NCBI RefSeq assembly: GCF_048544455.1
Contig: NC_133537.1
Span: 310,099,738 to 310,163,737, forward strand
Source: Silene latifolia
Taxonomy: Eukaryota > Streptophyta > Magnoliopsida > Caryophyllales > Caryophyllaceae
Direction: 5' to 3'
DNA length: 64,000 nucleotides
How positions within the stretch are numbered: position 1 is the stretch's first letter; each line of letters opens with the position of its first letter. Below are positions 1 through 10,116 of this stretch, one piece after another. The position numbers and the translations under genes were made by a program. The notes beneath the pieces are model-generated. The model did not search any database. It was not told the DNA's origin and saw only the letters and a list, made by a program, of their open reading frames with translations.

Positions 1-12
1 AACATGATTACC

Positions 13-149
13 ATTGCATGCAATACCAATTTTGCAAGCAAAATGATATCCCCATCACATCTACCCTTGCATGCAATCAAAATCAAATCTATTGCATGCA
101 ATCAGTTTGGGCCGAATCAAAACCAAAATGAAAACCGATTGCATGCAAT
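13..149. repeat. Cluster of four TTGCATGCAA palindromes
   Basis: Perfect palindrome copies lie at 13-24, 67-77, 91-102 and 138-149. Each contains CATGCA, the core of the plant RY element bound by B3-domain factors such as ABI3 and FUS3 (known family fact). No adjacent gene is seen that would make this a seed promoter. It may be the edge of an LTR or other repeat cut by the window start. Confidence 0.6.
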
Positions 150-267
150 AGAATACCAGTTTTCGGCCTCATGGTTAAAACGTAAATAAAGCATAATCTA
201 ACATACGCTTTTATATAATTAAAAACCTATTTTACATCACCCGATTGTCGTACTCCCATCCACTGCC

Positions 268-555
268 TCATGCAAGACCGTGTTTCTTTCGGAACTTGAG
301 GTCTTGCCACTTTGCCCATGCATGGCCCCATGCCTTGCATACTGCTACGAGATTACCACGGTCCCACGAATAACAACGGGGAAAGATCTCGTGCACAACC
401 AAATCATTGCACGAAGCAACTCGAAATTGAGGGCTATTCCCGTTGGTAGAACTAATGGATATAGTAGACGGAATATCTTTAATGGATTTGGGTAAAGGAG
501 GACGATAAGGGGCAGGACAGTAAATTGCCCAATTACGTTCTCCTTGGTTAGCCAT
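268..555 (-). CDS. Hypothetical 95-residue protein with its own TATA box
   Basis: I do not recognise this protein. It starts MANQGERNW, has a Pro-rich patch near residues 14-22 and a basic, Trp-containing C-terminus (KWQDLKFRKKHG). The start at 555 is the first ATG after a TATA-like TATAAAA on the minus strand at 687-693, leaving a C/T-rich leader of about 100 nt, which is why I take it as a gene rather than chance. The other promoter-equipped ORF of this region, at 2526-2945 on the plus strand, also begins MANQ, but the rest does not visibly align. No poly(A) signal is obvious downstream. It could be a fragment of an uncharacterised repeat protein. Expression is unproven. Confidence 0.4.
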   Translation of the reverse strand: MANQGERNWAIYCPAPYRPPLPKSIKDIPSTISISSTNGNSPQFRVASCNDLVVHEIFPRCYSWDRGNLVAVCKAWGHAWAKWQDLKFRKKHGLA

Positions 556-686
556 GGATTCCTATAAGATAATTTTGTGTAAAAAAAAAAATTAGGGTTA
601 AGGGGAGGGTTTTTAGAGGGAAGGCAGTTTGAAGGAGATGAAGATTAATAGTGGGAAAGGAGGAAGTTGAAGGGGGGTGTCGTTCC

Positions 687-693
687 TTTTATA
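687..693 (-). promoter_or_regulatory. TATA box for the 268-555 ORF
   Basis: The minus strand reads TATAAAA 132 bp upstream of the ATG at 555. The stretch between is pyrimidine-rich on the minus strand, as plant 5' leaders often are. Confidence 0.4.
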
Positions 694-699
694 AAAGAT

Positions 700-1041
700 T
701 TTTACCAAATTTTTTAACTTTTTTTTTTCCCTTTTTACGTTAAAAACCCTTTGTTTCTTTGTATGTTCAACTTTTTTAACTTTTTTTTTTTTCCTTTTTC
801 GTTCAAAACCTTTTGTTTTTCTTTTTGGTTAATAAAAATTAATAATATACATTGTACCAAAAATAACTAAAAAAAAAAAAATAAGCTAAAATATTTTTAC
901 ATGAAATAGAGATATTAAACTATGATCGGTATAAGTAAGCTTATTTTCACATTTTTTCGTGATATAGTTAAACTAAGATATGATCGGTATCGCTATGTAC
1001 ATTAAAATCAAATCGTAGTTATAATGATCGGAATTAAATTG
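700..1041. other. AT-rich stretch without a gene
   Basis: T-rich runs alternate with two loose copies of ATGATCGGTAT (around 921 and 980) that resemble the ATCGGAAC part of the following 50-bp array and may be its decayed outer units. No coding signal is seen. Confidence 0.4.
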
Positions 1042-1061
1042 AACCCTAAACCCTAAACCCT
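1042..1061. repeat. Telomere-like heptamers, left flank of array
   Basis: Nearly three tandem CCCTAAA heptamers of the plant telomere type abut the first unit of the 50-bp array directly. Confidence 0.7.
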
Positions 1062-1780
1062 AATTACATAAAATGTCGATAGTAAGCTACAATCGGAACT
1101 AGTTAGTACCCAATTACATAAAATGTCGATAATAAGCTACAATCGGAACTATTTAGTACCTAATTACATAAAATGTCGATAATAAGCTACAATCGGAACT
1201 ATTTAGTACCCAATTACATAAAATGTCGATAGTAAGCTACAATCGGAACTAGTTAGTACCTATTACATAAAATGTCGATAATAAGCTACAATCGGAACTA
1301 TTTAGTACCTAATTACATAAAATGTCGATAGTAAGCTACAATCGGAACTATTTAGTACCTAATTACATAAAATGTCGATAGTAAGCTATAATCGGAACTA
1401 CTTACTACCTAATTACATAAAATGTCGATAGTAAGCTACAATCGGAACTAGTTAGTACCCAATTACATAAAATGTCGATAATAAGCTACAATCGGAACTA
1501 TTTAGTACCTAATTACATAAAATGTCGATAGTAAGCTACAATCGGAACAAGTTAGTACCTAATTACATAAAATGTCGATACTAAGCTACAATCGGAACTA
1601 TTTAGTACCTAATTACATAAAATGTCGATAGTAAGCTACAATCGGAACTATTTAGTACCTAATTACATAAAATGTCGATAGTAAGCTACAATCGGAACTG
1701 GTTAGTACCTAATTACATAAAATGTCGATAGTAAGCTACAATCGGAACTAGTTAGTACCTAATTACATAAAATGTCGATA
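1062..1780. repeat. 50-bp tandem satellite, about 14 units
   Basis: Each unit starts AATTACATAAAATGTCGATA, continues with AAGCTACAATCGGAACTA and ends TTAGTACC. Period is exactly 50 bp except for one unit near 1261 that has lost one base. Most variation is at two positions (GATAGTAAG or GATAATAAG, and CTAGTTAG or CTATTTAG), and the variants mix, suggesting unequal exchange. No ORF runs through it. Confidence 0.9.
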
Positions 1781-1802
1781 TTTAGGAGGGTTGTAAACTT
1801 AG

Positions 1803-1928
1803 AAACCCTAAACCCTATATTCTAAACCCTAAACCCTATATTCTAAACCCTAAACCATATATTCTAAACCCTAAACCCTATATTCTAAACCCTAAACCCT
1901 ATATTCTAAAACCCTAAACCCTATATTC
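1803..1928. repeat. 21-bp telomere-variant repeat, about 6 copies
   Basis: The unit is two CCCTAAA-type heptamers plus one variant heptamer ATATTCT, giving a 21-bp higher-order repeat. It closes the right side of the 50-bp array as simple telomere heptamers close its left side. Confidence 0.8.
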
Positions 1929-2035
1929 AGTTTTGCGCCAATTACCCGAAATAATTCAAAATTTCTAACTTAGTTTAAATTTCAATTATTCATTTTGCGC
2001 CAATTAAAATAAATTTTGATGAAAAAAAAATTGCT

Positions 2036-2115
2036 TTTATGGGGAATCGAACACGGGTGACCTATGAATGCATGACTAGTACAAACCAGTTGAGCAAGGG
2101 GTATCAGCACGATTA
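2036..2115 (-). mobile_element. tRNA-like SINE-type module
   Basis: On the minus strand it begins GTGCTGATACCCCT, has an A-box-like TTGCTCAACTGG, a B-box-like GTGTTCGATTCC and ends AGCAA followed by a T run. The same ends occur in the plus-strand module at 3897-4003, so both belong to one family. A pol III-derived SINE is the best reading. It is too diverged from a tRNA cloverleaf to be a working tRNA gene. Confidence 0.5.
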
Positions 2116-2421
2116 CTAAACAATTAATTTTCAATATATACTAAAACAATTTTAAGGTTATTGAAATAGTAACATATATTTTCCTTTTTAATTTCATTCA
2201 CGCAATATTCTATCTCCCTTTTAACTTGATTCACACAATATTATATTATCTTATATATAATTATTAAATTCTAATTATTTCTATCATATCGACTTTTAAT
2301 ATTTTTTTTAATAATATTCAATTTCAATATCCTAAATAATAGGATCAACGTGATTTGGTGGGAAATAATGGCGGGAAAAAAAGGAGGGAAAATTTTGGAG
2401 GGAAACATTTCAATTGGACCC

Positions 2422-2429
2422 TATATAAA
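2422..2429 (+). promoter_or_regulatory. TATA box for the 2526-2945 ORF
   Basis: TATATAAA lies 97 bp upstream of the ATG at 2526. The leader between is A/C-rich and has no other ATG in a good context, a normal plant core promoter layout. Confidence 0.55.
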
Positions 2430-2525
2430 TAACCCTAATTGCTAGATGTTACCTCCATTCCCAAATCAAATTCATAACAAACATAAAACTCGTTCCATTA
2501 AATCAAAATTTTTTAACCTACTGTC

Positions 2526-2945
2526 ATGGCTAATCAAATTCAATATCAAATGTTAAATAGAGAGATTGTGATGGAAAGGAAGGCTCATGCTAGGGATTTG
2601 TTGGAGACAAGGATGTTTGAAAAGGAAATGTTAGACGTTGTCAAAGACAAAAGTAAAATTGAGGATGCTATAGCCCGTGCTCGGTGTAAAACCATAGAAT
2701 ACATATATGAAGAAGAGTTCAATGCCAAATATTCGGCGATCCTACCCGATGAACACCTGAAATGGCGCCAAGTGGGGCAACGTGAGTACCTACCAATGCC
2801 GGTTCCCGATGATGTACTCGTTCGGGTTGAAGGAGGGGACGATAATTTTGATGCCCCTACTACTCCCCCTCCAACGAGTCCTCAATGGAGGTCGAGAGGA
2901 AGATATGGTTTGGTTGGAAACAGCATAAGGCGCCTACAATTCTAG
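2526..2945 (+). CDS. Hypothetical 139-residue helical/acidic protein
   Basis: Family not recognised. Residues 1-70 are charged and helix-like with a coiled-coil look (rich in E, K, R, M). Residues about 74-110 hold an acidic stretch around PVPDDVLVRVEGGDDNFD. Then comes a Pro/Thr patch (PTTPPPTSP) and a basic tail (SRGRYGLVGNSIRRLQF). There is no membrane segment or signal peptide. Support for a real transcription unit: TATA box at 2422, ATG in good context (GTCATGGCT), and AATAAA at 3047-3052 about 100 bp after the stop. It lies between tRNA-like modules in opposite orientation, so it may be part of a mobile unit. It shares only the MANQ start with the ORF at 268-555. Confidence 0.5.
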   Translation: MANQIQYQMLNREIVMERKAHARDLLETRMFEKEMLDVVKDKSKIEDAIARARCKTIEYIYEEEFNAKYSAILPDEHLKWRQVGQREYLPMPVPDDVLVRVEGGDDNFDAPTTPPPTSPQWRSRGRYGLVGNSIRRLQF

Positions 2946-3046
2946 TGCTTAGTTGATTTTTAGCATTTTGTTTTATAATTTTCAAGTCTGATTACCACGG
3001 TTTTTAGTTTCAATTTACATTTCTTGTAATCGTTTCATTTTATTTC

Positions 3047-3052
3047 AATAAA
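3047..3052 (+). terminator. Poly(A) signal AATAAA
   Basis: Canonical AATAAA about 100 bp after the stop codon of the 139-residue ORF, in a T-rich 3' region that resembles a plant near-upstream element. Confidence 0.45.
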
Positions 3053-3181
3053 TTATATCTTATTTAGTTATATTCTTTTGCATTATTGGTTTTTTATTTT
3101 TACAAACCCTAATGACCAGTTCTGGTTTAGAGTAACTCATAATTTACAATTAGAAAATCAATTAGCCAAATTTGAAGAAAA

Positions 3182-3310
3182 ACTAGCCTGCGGATTCGAA
3201 CCCTAGTTGAGGTATTTTAGCAATTATTCGAAATAATTAGGGGATTAAGAAAAAAAAAAAACAAAGTTGTGGCTATACGGATTCGAACACGGGTTTTCTT
3301 GACTTAGCCT
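3182..3310 (-). mobile_element. Two further tRNA-like B-box remnants
   Basis: The minus strand has GGGTTCGAATCC (around 3187-3200) and GTGTTCGAATCC (around 3275-3290), each followed within about 20-30 nt by a T-rich run. A boxes are not clear. They look like 3' parts of the same SINE-type modules seen at 2036 and 3897. Confidence 0.35.
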
Positions 3311-3364
3311 AAATCAAATCCTAAAACATAAATAATCCCAAAATCTCTCAAAAAAAATTAACAT

Positions 3365-3853
3365 TCCTAAGATCAACTTAACAATATTTTTTTCAAAAAA
3401 CAAAAGATATTTTATGAAATAAAAACGAAATTTTATAATTAAGGCAATTTTTAAATTTAGGAAATTCATTGCCTAAAATCAAGCTAAGAATATTTTAAAA
3501 AGAAAAGATAAAATATCAAATGAAACCGAAAATCTTTAAAAAAGGCAATTTATATATTTAAGAAATTTATTGCCTAAAATCAAGCTAAGAATATTTTAAA
3601 AAGAAAAGATAAAATATCAAATGAAACCGAAAATCTTTAAAAAAGGCAGTTTATATATTTAAGAAATTTATTGCCTAAAATCAAGCTTAACAATATTTAA
3701 AAAATAAAGATATTTTATCAAATGAAACCAAAATTGTTTAAATAAGGCAATTTTATAATTTAAAAAATTTATTGCCTAAAATCAAGCTACGAATATTTTA
3801 AAAATAAGGAAAGTATTAATATTTTAAAAACGGAATTTTAAATAAGGCAATTT
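3365..3853. repeat. 101-bp tandem repeat, nearly 5 units
   Basis: GGCAATTT-type starts fall at 3443, 3544, 3645, 3745 and 3846, so the period is 100-101 bp. A partial unit precedes the first. Each unit contains an inverted pair GGCAAT and ATTGCC separated by roughly 20 AT-rich bases. The middle two units are almost identical, the outer ones diverged. Confidence 0.85.
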
Positions 3854-3896
3854 AGGGTTTACTTTTAACAATATAATGAATTGAAATGGGTACTTT

Positions 3897-4003
3897 GACG
3901 TGCTGATACCCCTAGGTTAGATGGTTACTACACTCTTTGCAAACAATAGCCCTCTACTAGCAACAACCCGTGCTCGAATCTCCTTACCAGCAATTTTTTT
4001 TGC
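3897..4003 (+). mobile_element. tRNA-like SINE-type module, plus strand
   Basis: Starts CGTGCTGATACCCCT, has an A-box-like AGGTTAGATGGTTAC, a B-box-like GTGCTCGAATCTCC and ends AGCAATTTTTTTT. The 5' and 3' ends match the module at 2036-2115 in the opposite orientation, while the centres differ. Confidence 0.5.
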
Positions 4004-4019
4004 TTTTTTTTTTCGGTTT

Positions 4020-4560
4020 CTCAAGTTAGGGTTACTTCATTTCGATTTTGATTTTTTTTTTCATTTTTTTCGATTAATCATTTCATAAACATTTTCATTT
4101 TGATTTTGATTAAGGCAAAATATTTATCTACAATTTCATTACGGAATCGATTAATCAATTTGGGTTTATTGCATTAGGGTTCATCAATTATATGAATTGA
4201 AAATTTTCAATTAAAGTTGATTAATTGAATTTTGACGATTACAATTAGGGTTCATCAATTATATTAAATCGAAATTTACAATTAGGGTTTTCATCAATTT
4301 GATAAATGAAATCGAAAATTGGAATTCGATTTGATTATTGAAATCGAAATTGGGAATTAGGGTATTCATCAATTTGATTAATAAATTAAATTAGGGTTTG
4401 ATTAATTGAATTCAATTTGGGTTTATTGCATTAGGGTTCATCAATTATATGAATTCAGTTCAATTAGGTTATGATTAATGTTATGAAATTAGGGTTCATT
4501 TGATTTTTATTATGAATTTTTATTGCTTACGAATACGATTTGAAAAACAAAATTGATTGA
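4020..4560. repeat. Degenerate TTAGGGTTCATCAATT repeats
   Basis: Imperfect copies of TTAGGGTTCATCAATTATAT recur at irregular spacing (about 4177, 4246, 4432) with related shorter pieces. No coding signal is seen. This is likely decayed tandem or intergenic DNA. Confidence 0.5.
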
Positions 4561-4577
4561 TTAGGAGGTCAAAAATA

Positions 4578-4735
4578 AATAATAATAATAATAATAATAC
4601 AAAAAAACGTTAATAACAATAATAATACTAATAACAATAAAAATAATAATAACAATAATAATAATACAAAAAAACGTTAAAAACAATAATAATACTAATA
4701 ACAATAAAAATAATAATAATAATAATAATAAATCA
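4578..4735. repeat. AAT-rich microsatellite with 67-bp duplication
   Basis: AAT trinucleotides are interrupted by CAAAAAAACGTTAA at 4600 and again at 4667, so a 67-bp block containing the interruption was duplicated in tandem. The minus-strand ORF across it is poly-Leu/Ile low complexity. Confidence 0.8.
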
Positions 4736-5981
4736 AAATATGTCAAACAAAGGAAATTAAAAATTACCCTAAATATAGTTAACTACATGTGGTTAGCAAG
4801 TTAACTACATATGTGTAATTACTAATATAACCCTAAATTAACTACATTAGATTCACTCTCGTTAGCCACATGGCGCAATTTAATTGGCCGTGTATGAGAT
4901 TTTCATACACCTCGTGTATGAGTAGCCTTTTTGGCCCCCGGGGCTGTTTTTATCATTTGCCTAATAGTAATGACACTAATGTCAATTATTTTCTCCGTAT
5001 TGACGGATCTAAACCAATGAAACGGGTTCAAAGTCAAAATACTTTGAATATCATCAATATTCATGCAAACTAAAAAACAAAGAAAACATAATAGTAATAA
5101 TAAGTAATAAATAGAAAGTTAATCGTGCAACTCAATTACTAAGCATGATTTATCTATTTATATATATATATTCAAAGATAAGAGTTTTAGTCTATAAAAG
5201 ACTTTTGGTACCATGAGAAGTGTTAAAACCATAGATTTTTGATATAAATTTAATTTTGATATTATTTATCTTATATCTAGAGTAGTTTACGAAAGTTGGA
5301 GACTCTAAAATCGCTCGAAAAAAGCTTCCTTTAATAATATAGATAGATACTTTGATTTAAAATATTGTTATTGTTATAGAAAAAAAAAATTGAAGACGTG
5401 ATTATCTTTTGTAATATACAATAGATAGCCATATACTTCGTCTATTCCCATCATTTATTTACCTTTAATTTTGCCACAATAACCAAAAATAGTAGAAGAC
5501 TAGAGGCGACCATTTATAAATATTATTATTGGATGACAAGTTGGTAAATAAATTTGTGAATGCTGAAAATACCCATGAAAAACACTCTTAAGACAAAAAA
5601 AAAAAAATAGATAAATGAAATGTAATAGCTAGACAAATGACCGGAGCAAGAGGCATTATAAGATACTAGATTTGATTCCAAGCTAAACACACGGAAAGTA
5701 CACGTTGAACATTTAGTTTACGGTTGAAACATGACTCAGCTGATTAACCCTATAGGCAAATCAAAATTTTATACTATGAAAAGAAAAACAATTATTTGAT
5801 GGCGATATAACTATCAAAACTAAATTATATAAGTCGTGTATATCATTAAAATATTGGCCAGTATTTTTTATATATAAAATGTTAACTAAATAATATAAAA
5901 AGATCAATTTAGTACTTTAAATCACATAATTGATTTAAAATTCAATTTACATAACTTTTTATATCATTAGTAATAAATTAG
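4736..5981. other. AT-rich intergenic stretch, no gene seen
   Basis: Contains an 8-bp-stem hairpin (GTGTATGA/TCATACAC, about 4890-4910) and otherwise unique-looking AT-rich DNA. A 67-codon ORF at 4870-5073 has no recognisable features. The stretch ends where the LTR of element A begins. Confidence 0.5.
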
Positions 5982-8656
5982 TGATAGGCTATGGCGCACC
6001 TAACAAAATACCCTAAACTTGGCTAACAAATTAATGTAGTAAGGTAAGGGTTGAACACAAGGAGACGAGAATTGCGTAGTGAATTGCTATGAGTATAATT
6101 CTACCTAGGTCGGTCCGATTGTTTGTTTGGTTTGGTTTGGTAAACTTGTAATAAAATGATGTACAAATATATAATGCTAAAGGAGTCTAGGGGAGTCGGG
6201 TCACACATGTAAATATGTACATGCTCAAGTTAAACATAGGAGTTGATAATAACGTTAATCATTTAGGTCTAATGACAACCACCTATCGGCCCTATTGTCA
6301 ACCATAAAACGGGTTCTAGTGAGCTCTCGCTATGACTAGATCGGTCTACTAAAACATACTTAGTCTAATTCATTTTCGTGCCTCTCGACTTATAAAAGTG
6401 AATTAACATATTTAATCAAAGATAGTGATCAATTACCAAAGATTAGCAAACTATACAACCATGTGATAGAAATGATTAAACGATATCAAACATCCTATTT
6501 TCAACAATTACAATTACTAATTATGCATGGCTTCCTTATTCCCTAGACAAAATGGACTACTCACTCATATTGGAAATTAAACTAATGACATGTGAATTAG
6601 TAAACATGGTGATAATAGAAATATAACTAAATGAATAAAAGAGAATTAGAATTATGTTAAATGATAAAAACATAAGAATTAGAAACAATATTCTATAAAA
6701 TAAAGTGTAAATTGATAAACAGTACCAATATACAGATCCTTTTTAATGGATAGTACCAACATAAAAAATAATTTGTAAACAGTACCAGAATATTTACTCC
6801 GATCTAGTAATAGTACCAACTTACACTTTCCGGCCAAAAATGACATGAAATGACCTAAATACCCTTATTATTAATTAATTATTCTCTCATATTTCCTTCA
6901 CCCTTCATATATGACTATTTCAGCCACCGAGATGCCAAACCGCCGTCACCGAGCAGCCCCGAGACCACCACGAGAAGACCACCTCTACTCCTTCATACCA
7001 TCTCGAGCGCCGTCGTGCTACCTCCACGTTTTGATGCAGCGAACCCGACGCCAATACGCGAGCACGAAATGAAACCACCATGGTCCATTCTCTGCCTCCT
7101 CGCCTAATTCACCCAGCAGCAACCCGTCGCAGCAGCCTAGTACCAATCACCACCACTCATCTCGGAATCGAGCACCAATACCAGTCGTACAACCAGGCTC
7201 TACATAAATCTGCCACCACAGCTACAACCACCGTGCTCACATCCTCACCTCATCATCACCTACCACGACGCACCATCTCGTCGTTGTTGTCTGGTGTAAG
7301 GGGTAAAGGGTGGTAGGCTTGCCAAGGGGAGGGGGAGGGGTAGTTTTCCGCATCGAGATAAGGGAGCGCAGGAAGAAGGGTCGCCGGTGAAGAGAGACAC
7401 TATGGTTGGGGGGCGTCACTGGTGGTGATGGTCACCATACTAGTGGTTGAGGGTAAGGGTGGTGAGGTGGTATTTGGTGGGTAAGTGTTTAGAAAATAGG
7501 GGAGGGGTATAATAGGTATAAAAAACAAACATTAGGCGGGAAAATTCAAAAACACCTAAAAAGTACGACTTTCCGGTGACTTGGTACTATTGGTAGATCG
7601 GAGTAAATATTCTGGTATTGTTTACAAATTAATTTTTTTGTTGGTACTATCCATCAAAAAGAGTCCTTATATTGGTACTATTTATCAATTTACACTAAAA
7701 TAAATAGATGATGATAACATATGATTGATAGAATAACTATGATGAAATGTAAATGAAAATGCTAGAATGAATTACGATGATAATAACTTGATAACGAATT
7801 GTAACAAACTAATAACAATATGTAAAATTCTAGTAACGATAATGAAAAATATATAATAAAGGAAAAGACGAATGATTTAACGAAGTAAAGCTAGTAATGA
7901 AATTACCGTAATAAGAGAAAATAGAACTTTGAACAAGAACACAAGTGATCAACCCAAATAACTTCAATGGGTGTATTATAAAGAACAAAATGCTTAAGTA
8001 AATTGTTTATAACAAAGGAAATGCTTAATGAAATGTAAACTAATTATGAAAACTAAGAGAATTTGTGTGCTTAAGAGTATAGAAAGATATGAAAGATGAT
8101 AGAGGATATCCTTAATGATGGATTAAACACCCTTTATATAGGAATAAAGTGTGAAACGTAAAAATCCTAGGCTAAGGTGACCCCGATCGGGGACGTGGTA
8201 TTCTACGTTTAATGCTTTAAATCCTTGATTAATTATCAAATGATATTCAAAACTCCGACTCAAAATTTTCTTAATTTCTCGAGTTAGAGCATCATTTTAG
8301 GATCATAAGCTTGCAATTTGACTTGGCCTTTTGGACTTTGTTTAGGCTTTACTTCCATTTCTTTACTTGTGTATCAACCCATGTCATTTCCTTCATGCTC
8401 GGGATTTCTTTGCTCGGAATTTCCTAAAACGCCCTTCCATTTGCATGATCTTATTTCTTTTAGCCTCGTGAACCTTATTGCTTGCAAATTTGACGGGAAA
8501 AAGCAACAAATTCTTAATTTCCTACAAAATACAATGAATACAAACAAAGACGCCTAGAACACGGAATTATCTCACAAATACACTAATAAAAGTGCAATAA
8601 TCAAATGAAACCGAGCTAAAATAGGGGCTAAAATCGTATATAAATTAGACACATCA
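5982..8656 (-). mobile_element. 3' LTR of Gypsy element A (Athila/Tat type)
   Basis: On the minus strand it runs from TGATGTGTC at 8656 to CCTATCA at 5982. The start follows a polypurine tract (AGCTTGAGGGAGTT) whose layout matches that of element B (GGTTTGGGGAGGTT followed by TGATGC). The end block TCTCCTTGTGTTC...CCTATCA corresponds to TCTCCCTGTGGATAC...CCTGTCA at the end of B's LTR. A TATATAAAG box on the minus strand is at 8132-8140. Without the 991-bp MULE and its 9-bp duplication the LTR would be about 1.7 kb. The 5' LTR is not in the window because the element is truncated near 51165. Confidence 0.75.
6705..7695. mobile_element. MULE1, non-autonomous Mutator-like element
   Basis: Long terminal inverted repeats of about 150 bp start GTGTAAATTGATAAA at the left and are mirrored at the right end (TTTATCAATTTACAC). 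The flanks carry an exact 9-bp target duplication TAAAATAAA (6696-6704 and 7696-7704), the hallmark of Mutator-like transposition. The interior (about 6920-7480) is strikingly more GC-rich than anything around it and contains CCACC/GGTGG-rich, coding-like text with a 78-codon plus ORF at 7080-7316 and a minus ORF at 7237-7419. No transposase is present. It may be a Pack-MULE carrying captured host sequence, source unknown. It sits inside the LTR of element A. Confidence 0.9.
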
Positions 8657-10111
8657 AACTCCCTCAAGCTAAACCCTTGCTTGTCCTCTAGCCAGCAAAC
8701 ATATCTTATCAATTGCAAAATCCCAATATAAGCAATAAGCATAATGATTCAAATCACGAAACAACATGGGCCAAAAGGATAATGTATAAACATGGATGAT
8801 ATTTACATGGTAGCGTAGCATGAATGACTTCAAATGAACTTTTCGGCCCTTGCATGATCTTTTGACTTTTTACTCTCACGATTAACTCAATACTCATTTA
8901 AATGTGATTTTTTTTATGTGAGTAGCACTCACCTATCCTCGACTCATGAGAGTGTGCCCGTAATCTAATATGGTAGTCATTTCAAATCATAAGTCAAAAC
9001 AATCAAATGCAAGCATGACTAAGAAGCCAATGGGTAAGAAGAAGGCAATATGTAATGGGTAATAAGAGGGGATCATTTGAATTATGGTATGTGGAGCTAA
9101 GTCAAGTTAGCAACAATCAAGTGAAAGGATGCTCAATCCCAAATTAAACCTAATGTTAGAAGCCAAAAACAACAACATAATGACTTCTTTCAATACAAAT
9201 CATAACAATGCTCTCCAAAAATTCATGATAAAAACATGAGAGTTTCTTAACTGAACTTTTTTTTTTTCATATCAATTCATGTCTCTTTTTTCTCGTTTTC
9301 ACATTTTTTTCTTTCAATTTCTTTCATTCTTTTTTTTTTTCCAACTTTTTTTTCCACTTCTTGCTTCTCTTTCATAATCAACTTCCGGAAAATAACAATT
9401 CTGGCATAACCAAACTCACAATGACGCAATTTAAGCATATCCTAAATGAGCACCCTAACACCAATGACATAGCTACTAGCTTAACAAGGTAGACAAGTAT
9501 ATAATATAGCTAGATAAGTTGTGAATATGTGTAAAAAGGGCTATAAATGGGCAACATAGTCAATGTGAATGGCTTCAAATGCATAACATATTATGAAAGT
9601 AATGCTTATAAAGAGATGAAACAAAAACCATACTTGTGCGTTATTGATATAACACATTCCTTAAGGAGATCTACATTCACTTAAGTGAGACCTGATATAG
9701 ATGTATCGGTCCAAGGAGGCTCTACCTTACCATTTTGTGGCTTGCTAAAAGTCGATCAAGCCTATTTGGTTCAAATTTCATCTTCCACCTACTATGTCAA
9801 AACAACCCCATGAAAGCAATTATCCCATCAATAATAAAGAGTCATTAGTTATTAATCTATCATTGAGATAAGCAAGAGGGCATAAACACATTTGCCACGA
9901 CAAAAAATAGGCTAAACAAAGCAGAAGAAGCAAAAGCAACACAATTTTAAAAAAGTTTCATAATTTTCTACAATGCAAGTTAACTAAAATGCAAATGCAC
10001 CCCCCCCCCCCCCCCAAGCTAAACATAACATTTTCCTTAATGTGCCAACATATAAAGCATCCAAACTAACCGTAAAAATGGCTCAAAGCATATAAACAAG
10101 CAATAAAAGAG
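8657..10111 (-). mobile_element. Element A, 3' internal untranslated part and PPT
   Basis: Adjacent to the LTR on the minus strand is GGACAAGCAAGGGTTTAGC and then the polypurine tract, the same order as at 48836-48864 in element B. The rest is non-coding and ends at the GTTAT target site (10112-10116) of copia element D. It includes a run of 16 C (10000-10015). Confidence 0.65.
10000..10015 (-). repeat. 16-base poly-C tract next to AAGCTA
   Basis: On the minus strand this reads TAGCTTGGGG with the G run extended to 16. A similar TAGCTTGGGGGGAGG occurs on the minus strand of A at about 29561-29575, and AGCTTGAGGGAG is the real PPT at 8657. It may be an expanded second polypurine tract. Homopolymer length is also a common assembly error. 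Confidence 0.5.
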
Positions 10112-10116
10112 GTTAT

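Noticed and set aside
1062..1780. Regular 50-bp array considered as CRISPR
   Set aside because: There are no distinct repeat and spacer parts; the whole 50-bp unit repeats with shared variants, and this is a plant genome.
2036..2115. A working tRNA gene
   Set aside because: A- and B-box-like words are present, but no acceptor stem or complete cloverleaf can be drawn, and the ends match another SINE-like module.
4561..4746. 61-codon poly-Leu/Ile ORF
   Set aside because: Pure translation of the AAT microsatellite.
7080..7316. 78-codon ORF in MULE1 as an intact gene
   Set aside because: No start or stop signals or promoter, opposite-strand ORF overlaps it; better described as possible captured fragment.
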